A stretch of DNA of 64,000 bases, from positions 8,032 to 72,031 of the forward strand of contig JAMOBI010000007.1 in assembly GCA_039908105.1 (NCBI GenBank). Reading direction: 5' to 3'. The notes beneath the pieces were generated by a model. The model saw only the letters and a program-made list of their open reading frames with translations, was not told the DNA's origin and did not search any database. Of the stretch, positions 58,797-64,000 are shown piece by piece (within the stretch, counting starts at the first letter, position 1; every line of letters starts with the position of its first letter). Made by a program: the position numbers and the translations under genes. The DNA comes from Magnetaquiglobus sp039908105 (GTDB lineage: Bacteria > Pseudomonadota > Magnetococcia > Magnetococcales > Magnetaquicoccaceae).

Positions 58797-61700
58797 ATGG
58801 AGACCATCCTGGTCGTCGAGGATTCCAGTAGTTTCGCGGCATTGCTCAAGGTGCGCCTGCAAAAGGGGCTCGGGGTGGAGGTTGTGCTCGCCAAAAGCCT
58901 GACCGAGACGCGCGCCGTTCTGAAGAGTCATCCGCACTGTTTTCTTCTGGCCATCCTCGATCTGTTCCTGCCCGACGCCCCCGAAGGGGAGATCGTCGAT
59001 CTGCTGGTGGCCCATCAAATCCCCTCGATCGCCCTGACCGGCATGTACAAGCCGGAGATGCGCGAAACCTTCCTGCAAAAGGGGGTGTTGGACTACTTCA
59101 TCAAGGACAATCCGCGCGTGGTCGACGCGGTGATCCATGCCATCGAACGGATCCGTCGGAATCAGCACGCCGGCATTCTGGTGGTGGACGATTCGCGCAG
59201 CGCACGAACCCTGTTGATCCGTCTGTTGGAACGCTATGGTTTCCAGCTGCACGACGCCGCAGACGGTCCGACGGCTTTGCAGTTGTTGACCGAAAAAAAG
59301 ATCGGTCTGGTGATCACCGATTATCAGATGCCCGGCATGGATGGCCTGGAGTTCGTGCGCAAGTTGCGCACCGTGCATGGCCGCAACGATGTGGCGGTGA
59401 TCGGTCTCTCCTCGCACGGCAACGCCGATCTGGCGGCCCGCTTCATCAAGGCCGGTGCGAATGATTTTCTCGTCAAGCCCTATCAGCCCGAGGAGTTGTT
59501 GTGCCGGGTTCATCAGAACATCGAAAACATCGAACGTTATCAGGACATCTCGCGGCTTCTGGATCGCCATCAGGCGATTCTCGCGCATGCTTTGGATGCC
59601 ATCATCACCACGGACGGTGAAGGCCGGGTGGTGGAGTTCAATCCGGCAGCCGAACAGCTGTTCGGCTATTCGCGCGAGGTGGTGCTGGGGCAGCCGATCG
59701 ACTCCTTCATCGTGCCCGAGGGGCTCAAAGAGTCGCATCGCACGGCCCTGGGCAGGCTGGCCACCCATGGAGCGAATCTGCCGCGTCTGCAACGCCGGAT
59801 GGAGTTCCCCGGCTTGCGCGCCAATGGCCAGACCGTGGATCTGCAAATTTCGCTCACCTCCTCGGTACAGGATGGCAAGGTGCAGTTCACCGGCTTCCTG
59901 CAGGATGTCACCGATCGTCGTCAGCTGGTGAAGTCGCTGGAGGAGACCCTGACGGTCGCCGAGTTGGCCAATGTGGCCAAAAGCGAATTCATCGCCAACA
60001 TGAGCCACGAGATTCGCACGCCGATGCATGCGGTGCTGGGCTTCACTGAGCTGGCGCTCAAATCGGATCTCAATCCCCGGGTACACGACTATCTCACCAA
60101 GATCGAGAACGCCTCGCGCTCGCTGATGGGGATCATCAGCGATCTGTTGGACTTCTCCAAGCTGGAAGCGGGACGGATGAGTCTCGATCCGGTGCCGTTC
60201 GATCTCCATCTGTTGGTGGAACGGTTGGCCGATCTGTTCAGCAAACAGGTGGCTGACAAACGGATCGAGTTGGTCTTTTCGATCCCGTCGTCGTTTGACG
60301 GGGTGCTCTTCGGGGATGTGATCCGTCTGGAGCAGGTGTTGATCAACCTGATCCGCAATGCGGTGAAGTTCACCGAACAGGGGGGGATCGCGGTGACCAT
60401 CACGCCGCGTTTGACGGCGGATGAACAGGTCTGTCTGCGCTGCGCGGTGCGGGATTCCGGCATCGGCATCGATGCGGAGTTGCTGCCGAATCTCTTCGCA
60501 CCGTTCGTGCAGGCCGACGGATCGACCACGCGCCGTTATGGCGGCACGGGATTGGGACTGTCGATCTGCAAGCGGCTGGTGACGCTGATGGGTGGACGGA
60601 TGTGGTCGGAGAGCGCGTTGGGGCAGGGGAGCGAATTCGGTTTCGAGGTGTGCGTGAGATTGCATGGTCGCAACCGGCGCAAGGCGATGACGCTGCCCGA
60701 GGAGTTGTGGGGCGGACGGGTGTTGGTGGCCGATGATGACCCGGGTGCGCGCGCGGCACTCGCCGAATTGTTGCGGGAGTTGTTGTTGGAACCCGAGGTG
60801 GTGGCCACGGGGAGCGAGGCGGTGGCGCGGGTGGTGGCCGCCAATGGCAGGAATGGGGCGCCTTACAGCCATGTACTGCTTGATTGGCGCATGCCGGGCA
60901 AGGATGGCGACGTGGCCGCCGTCGAGATCCGTGCGGCACTCGAGGCGATGGTGCCGCGACCGGCCTGTCCGGTGATCCTGCTTTTGGCGCCGTTCGGCGT
61001 GGGGGAGATCCTCGGGCGGATGAAGCGCGCCGGCATGGACGGCTGCATCGACAAACCGGTGACCCGCTCGCGGTTGATTCGCGGTCTGGCGCGCCAGAGT
61101 GAAGCCGACTCCGGTCAGACCGATCGGCGGCGCGAGAAACTGCTGGCTCAGGAGGAGGAGACCGGGGCGCGCATCGGCGGCGCGCGGGTGCTTTTGGCGC
61201 AGGCGGGTGATGTGGCGGCGCGCATCCTGCGGGAGCTTCTGGAACGGGTGGGGCTGGTGGTGGAGGTGGTGACCGGGGGGAACCAGGTGGTGGAGATGGT
61301 GCACCGTTATCCCTTCGATGTGGTGTTGCTCGATTATCAACTGCCGGAGTTGGGCGCTTTGGCGTGCATGGCGCAACTGCGGGAGCTGCCGGCAGGGGGC
61401 GAGCTGCCGGTGATCGCCCTGTTGGCACAGGCGGGATGGGAGGAGAAGCGACTCTGCCTGGATGCCGGCATACGCGACACGCTGGAGTTGCCGCCGCGCG
61501 CCGAGCGGCTGCACGGCCTGTTGAGCAAATGGGTGGCCCCTTTTGCTCACTGGGAGGCGCCGGATGGGTTCCCTGCCGGGGAGGCGCAAGCCTTGCCGCA
61601 GCTGCCGGGAATCGATCCCTTGTTCGGTCTGGAGCGGTTGGCGGGCAATCGCGGCTTATACAGACGCCTGTTGATCCGCTTCCGGCGTGAATACGAGACA

Positions 61701-63845
61701 CTGCTCGAGGTGTTGCCGGAGCTGATCGGTGCGGAGCGGTTCGCGGAGGCTGCTGCGCGTGTGCATGCGGTGCGGGGCGCGGGGCGCGGTATCGGGGCGA
61801 TCACCCTGGTCGAGGCGGCTTCTGAGCTGGAGGAGGCGTTGTCCGCCGGCGAGGCGGTTTGGCGGCAGGCGGCCTTGGCAACCTTCCTGCAGCGGCTGCG
61901 GGTGGTGATGGGTGGTTTGGGGGTGCGGCAGGCTGTGCGCGACGAACAGACCGAACCCATGCGGTTGCGGGCTGATCTGGTCGGGGTCGATGTTGGACGG
62001 GTGATGCAGTTGTCGGCCTGGATCCTCGATCGGGTGTGTGGCAGCAGCATTGAGGTGGAGCCGTGGTTGGGCGAGATGGGGCAGCTGTTGCGGGAGAGCG
62101 ATCCCTACTTCACCTATCAGGAGCTGGTGCGGCAGATCGAGGTGTACCATTTGCAGGAGGCCGAGGAGCGGTTGCATGCGCTGGCCAGGCTCTTCGGGCG
62201 AGAACTGGTCGCCGAGCCGCCTCCGTTGGATCATCCACCGCTCAGCCGGGTCTTGATCGTCGATGATCAACCGGGGAATATCGATTTATTGAAGGAGTGG
62301 CTGGCCGATCATCACCGGTTGGTGGCCTTGAGCGGTCCGCAGGCGCTGCGTGCGGCGATGACGGGTGATCCACCGGATCTGATCCTGTTGGACATCATGA
62401 TGCCGGAGATGAACGGCTACGAGGTGTGTCAAAAACTGCGCGAGTACGAACGCACCCGGGAGATTCCGGTGATCTTCGTCACCGCCCGGAAAGAGGTGGC
62501 CGATGAGAGCGAGGGGTTTCGTCTCGGGGCGGTGGATTACATCACCAAGCCGTTTCACGGTGAGATCGTCCGGCGTCGGGTGGCCAATCATCTGGAGTTG
62601 AAACGTCACCGCGACGCCCTGGAGCAGGCGGTGGCGGCGCGCACCCTGGAGTTGCGTCTGGCCAAGGAGGAGGCCGAGCGGGCCCGTGAGATGGCCGAGT
62701 CGGGCAATCGGGCCAAATCGACCTTTTTGGCCCACATGAGCCACGAGATCCGCACCCCTTTAAATGCGATTCTCGGGGTGAACGAGTTGTTGATGGAGGC
62801 CGAGGCGACCTCCGAGCAGAAGCGTTATCTGGAGATGGCGCGCAAGGCGAGCGAATCGCTGTTGGCGCTGGTGAGCGATGTATTGGATTTCTCCAAGATC
62901 GAGGCCGGTCAATTCGATCCGGAGAGTTCGGCCTTCGATCTCCCGGCGCTGTTGGTGGGGACGGCGGAGATCATGCTGTTGCCGGCGCGCGAGAAGGGGA
63001 TCGATCTGGCGTGGCAGCTGGATTCGGCGTTGCCGCGCCATGTGCGGGGCGATCCGAACCGTCTGCGGCAGATTCTGCTGAATCTGCTTGGCAATGCCGT
63101 CAAGTTCACCCTGGAGGGATCGGTGACGCTCGAAGCGCGGCCCGGCGACTACGAACGGATCTTGTTTGCCATTCGCGATACCGGCATCGGCATCCCGGTG
63201 GACAAATTGGCGTCGATCTTCCAACCGTTCCGCCAAGCCGATCTGTCGATCACCCGCAAGTATGGGGGTTCCGGACTGGGGCTGTCGATCTGTGCACTGC
63301 TGGTCGAAAAGATGGGCGGACGGATCTCGGTCGAGAGCACGGTGGGCACGGGAAGCCGTTTTTCGTTCTCTTTGGAATTACCGTCGGTCGAGGAGACGGC
63401 GGGCGAGTTCTCCCTGGTCTCGGTGGTGCGTCATGGGGTGCGTCCGGACTCATTGCGCGCTGCGGAGCGGGGGTTGTCGATTCTGATGGCCGAGGATTCG
63501 GAGGATAACCGCCTGTTGATCCAGGCCTTCCTCAAGGGCACGTCGCATCGACTGGTATTTGCCGAGCATGGGGCGCTGGCTTTTGAGATGTTCTGCAAGG
63601 AGCGCTTCGATATCGTGTTGATGGATATTCAGATGCCGATCATGGATGGCTATGCGGCCACCCGGGCGATCCGCGCCTGGGAGGTGGAGCGGGCTTTAAT
63701 CCCGATACCGGTGGTCGCCCTGACCGCGCACGCCATGCAGGAGGCCTCAGCCGAGGCGCTGGCCGCCGGGTGTGATTATTATCTCTCCAAGCCGATTTCC
63801 AAGAAGCGGTTGTTGGAGGTGCTGCACGAGTTCGCGGCGCGGTAG
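58797..63845 (+). CDS. Giant hybrid sensor protein with two histidine-kinase cores and about six receiver domains
   Basis: 1682 residues, no TM helix, so cytosolic. Order: receiver (METILVVEDSSS, ~1-120), receiver (ILVVDDSRSARTLL, DYQMPGMDG, ~125-245), PAS (~255-380), HisKA (H404 in NMSHEIRTPMHA) and HATPase, receiver (~640-770, VLVADDDPGAR), receiver-like (~795-915, VLLAQAGDVAAR), an Hpt-like helical segment with H990 in VHAVRGAG (HxxRG instead of HxxKG), receiver (RVLIVDDQPGNIDLL, LLDIMMPEMNG, ~1140-1265), a second HisKA (H1316 in HMSHEIRTPLNA) and HATPase, and a final receiver (ILMAEDSEDNRLL, DIQMPIMDG). ATG at 58797 follows AAGGA closely. It looks like a fusion of two hybrid kinases. No output domain. 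Confidence 0.9.
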   Translation: METILVVEDSSSFAALLKVRLQKGLGVEVVLAKSLTETRAVLKSHPHCFLLAILDLFLPDAPEGEIVDLLVAHQIPSIALTGMYKPEMRETFLQKGVLDYFIKDNPRVVDAVIHAIERIRRNQHAGILVVDDSRSARTLLIRLLERYGFQLHDAADGPTALQLLTEKKIGLVITDYQMPGMDGLEFVRKLRTVHGRNDVAVIGLSSHGNADLAARFIKAGANDFLVKPYQPEELLCRVHQNIENIERYQDISRLLDRHQAILAHALDAIITTDGEGRVVEFNPAAEQLFGYSREVVLGQPIDSFIVPEGLKESHRTALGRLATHGANLPRLQRRMEFPGLRANGQTVDLQISLTSSVQDGKVQFTGFLQDVTDRRQLVKSLEETLTVAELANVAKSEFIANMSHEIRTPMHAVLGFTELALKSDLNPRVHDYLTKIENASRSLMGIISDLLDFSKLEAGRMSLDPVPFDLHLLVERLADLFSKQVADKRIELVFSIPSSFDGVLFGDVIRLEQVLINLIRNAVKFTEQGGIAVTITPRLTADEQVCLRCAVRDSGIGIDAELLPNLFAPFVQADGSTTRRYGGTGLGLSICKRLVTLMGGRMWSESALGQGSEFGFEVCVRLHGRNRRKAMTLPEELWGGRVLVADDDPGARAALAELLRELLLEPEVVATGSEAVARVVAANGRNGAPYSHVLLDWRMPGKDGDVAAVEIRAALEAMVPRPACPVILLLAPFGVGEILGRMKRAGMDGCIDKPVTRSRLIRGLARQSEADSGQTDRRREKLLAQEEETGARIGGARVLLAQAGDVAARILRELLERVGLVVEVVTGGNQVVEMVHRYPFDVVLLDYQLPELGALACMAQLRELPAGGELPVIALLAQAGWEEKRLCLDAGIRDTLELPPRAERLHGLLSKWVAPFAHWEAPDGFPAGEAQALPQLPGIDPLFGLERLAGNRGLYRRLLIRFRREYETLLEVLPELIGAERFAEAAARVHAVRGAGRGIGAITLVEAASELEEALSAGEAVWRQAALATFLQRLRVVMGGLGVRQAVRDEQTEPMRLRADLVGVDVGRVMQLSAWILDRVCGSSIEVEPWLGEMGQLLRESDPYFTYQELVRQIEVYHLQEAEERLHALARLFGRELVAEPPPLDHPPLSRVLIVDDQPGNIDLLKEWLADHHRLVALSGPQALRAAMTGDPPDLILLDIMMPEMNGYEVCQKLREYERTREIPVIFVTARKEVADESEGFRLGAVDYITKPFHGEIVRRRVANHLELKRHRDALEQAVAARTLELRLAKEEAERAREMAESGNRAKSTFLAHMSHEIRTPLNAILGVNELLMEAEATSEQKRYLEMARKASESLLALVSDVLDFSKIEAGQFDPESSAFDLPALLVGTAEIMLLPAREKGIDLAWQLDSALPRHVRGDPNRLRQILLNLLGNAVKFTLEGSVTLEARPGDYERILFAIRDTGIGIPVDKLASIFQPFRQADLSITRKYGGSGLGLSICALLVEKMGGRISVESTVGTGSRFSFSLELPSVEETAGEFSLVSVVRHGVRPDSLRAAERGLSILMAEDSEDNRLLIQAFLKGTSHRLVFAEHGALAFEMFCKERFDIVLMDIQMPIMDGYAATRAIRAWEVERALIPIPVVALTAHAMQEASAEALAAGCDYYLSKPISKKRLLEVLHEFAAR

Positions 63846-63893
63846 GGGAGGTGTACGGGAGACGAGCCGGGCAGGAGGGGTTACGCCTGCGAT

Positions 63894-64000
63894 TCAATCA
63901 CACTCCACGAAGATCTCCTCCAGGGATTGGGCATCGAAAATCCGTAAGCTCCACGTTTCCAGCAGGATGGGTGTGGCAGAGGCAATCCTTTCTTGAGCCC
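63894..64000 (-). CDS. C-terminal end of an unidentified gene (runs off the window)
   Basis: The last 35 codons on the minus strand read AQERIASATPILLETWSLRI, then FDAQSLEEIFVECD and a stop. The 'W..RIFDAQSLEEIF' ending resembles the tails of Rpn/PD-(D/E)XK transposase-like and DUF4351 proteins, but this is too short to be sure. It converges with the giant kinase gene. Confidence 0.45.
   Translation of the reverse strand, partial: AQERIASATPILLETWSLRIFDAQSLEEIFVECD

Noticed and set aside
58788..61589. 933-codon minus-strand frame opposite the giant kinase
   Set aside because: Antisense shadow rich in His, Gln and Arg, without any domain; the plus strand holds clear receiver and kinase motifs.
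1..64000. Magnetosome genes, tRNAs, rRNAs, prophage genes
   Set aside because: None was recognised in the window; the suggested lineage therefore rests only on general gene style.

Overview
The window is high-GC proteobacterial chromosome. Housekeeping genes (nadE, rodZ-ispG-hisS-yfgM-bamB-der, ligA, thiC, ygfZ, pheA, tyrA) are mixed with a large chemotaxis operon, a flagellar export and hook block, and big sensory proteins. The profile fits a motile, sensing-rich, Gram-negative bacterium with an outer membrane (BamB, lipoproteins, RND efflux). A lineage near Alphaproteobacteria/Magnetococcia is my guess from gene style only. No rRNA, tRNA or magnetosome gene is visible.

Layout. 1-2148: an RND permease (5' part), its adaptor, and a divergent MarR regulator. 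2433-7618: rsmC-like methyltransferase, a nitronate-monooxygenase-like protein, ygfZ, and divergent thiC. 7887-8888: a degenerate DegT-type aminotransferase. 9028-9902: a zeta-toxin-like pair. 10444-12477: ligA. 12566-13617: an MNT/HEPN pair, then a VapB-like gene with only the tail of its vapC. 13714-23234: nadE, rodZ, ispG, hisS, yfgM, bamB, der, the last six in a conserved cell-envelope cluster order. 23367-26891: an AT-richer island with a peptidase-like gene tail, two tandem paralogous secreted proteins and a lipoprotein.

27509-39902, all on the minus strand, is a chemotaxis operon read from cheA: cheA-REC, cheW, a soluble MCP-like protein, a STAS protein, a REC-PP2C-HATPase fusion, cheB, cheR, cheY, cheX, cheY, then a CheX-like/CBS protein with 27 consecutive prolines. 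An Rsb-type partner-switching module thus sits inside a chemotaxis operon. 40488-43154: an orphan gene, an enoyl-reductase/nitronate-monooxygenase-like gene and a second MNT/HepT pair. 43405-50128: fliK, flgD, flgE, fliL, fliM, fliN, fliO, fliP. 50449-53460: a polysaccharide deacetylase, a radical SAM/SPASM protein and a frameshifted SDR epimerase. 53880-56240: pheA and tyrA. 56497-63845: a GGDEF/EAL protein divergent from a 1682-residue hybrid kinase with two kinase cores. The last bases hold the 3' end of a minus-strand gene.

The most unusual content is non-coding. A family of about 130-270 bp elements (nine copies here) lies mostly just behind plus-strand genes. Well-preserved copies have near-perfect inverted ends starting TAAACCGCACCC, a terminator-like hairpin next to an A/T tract, a second conserved hairpin, and a third hairpin whose stem sequence differs from copy to copy while staying base-paired around a conserved 7-nt loop. 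Two smaller repeat families are also present. All product names rest on motifs read by eye; no database search was possible.
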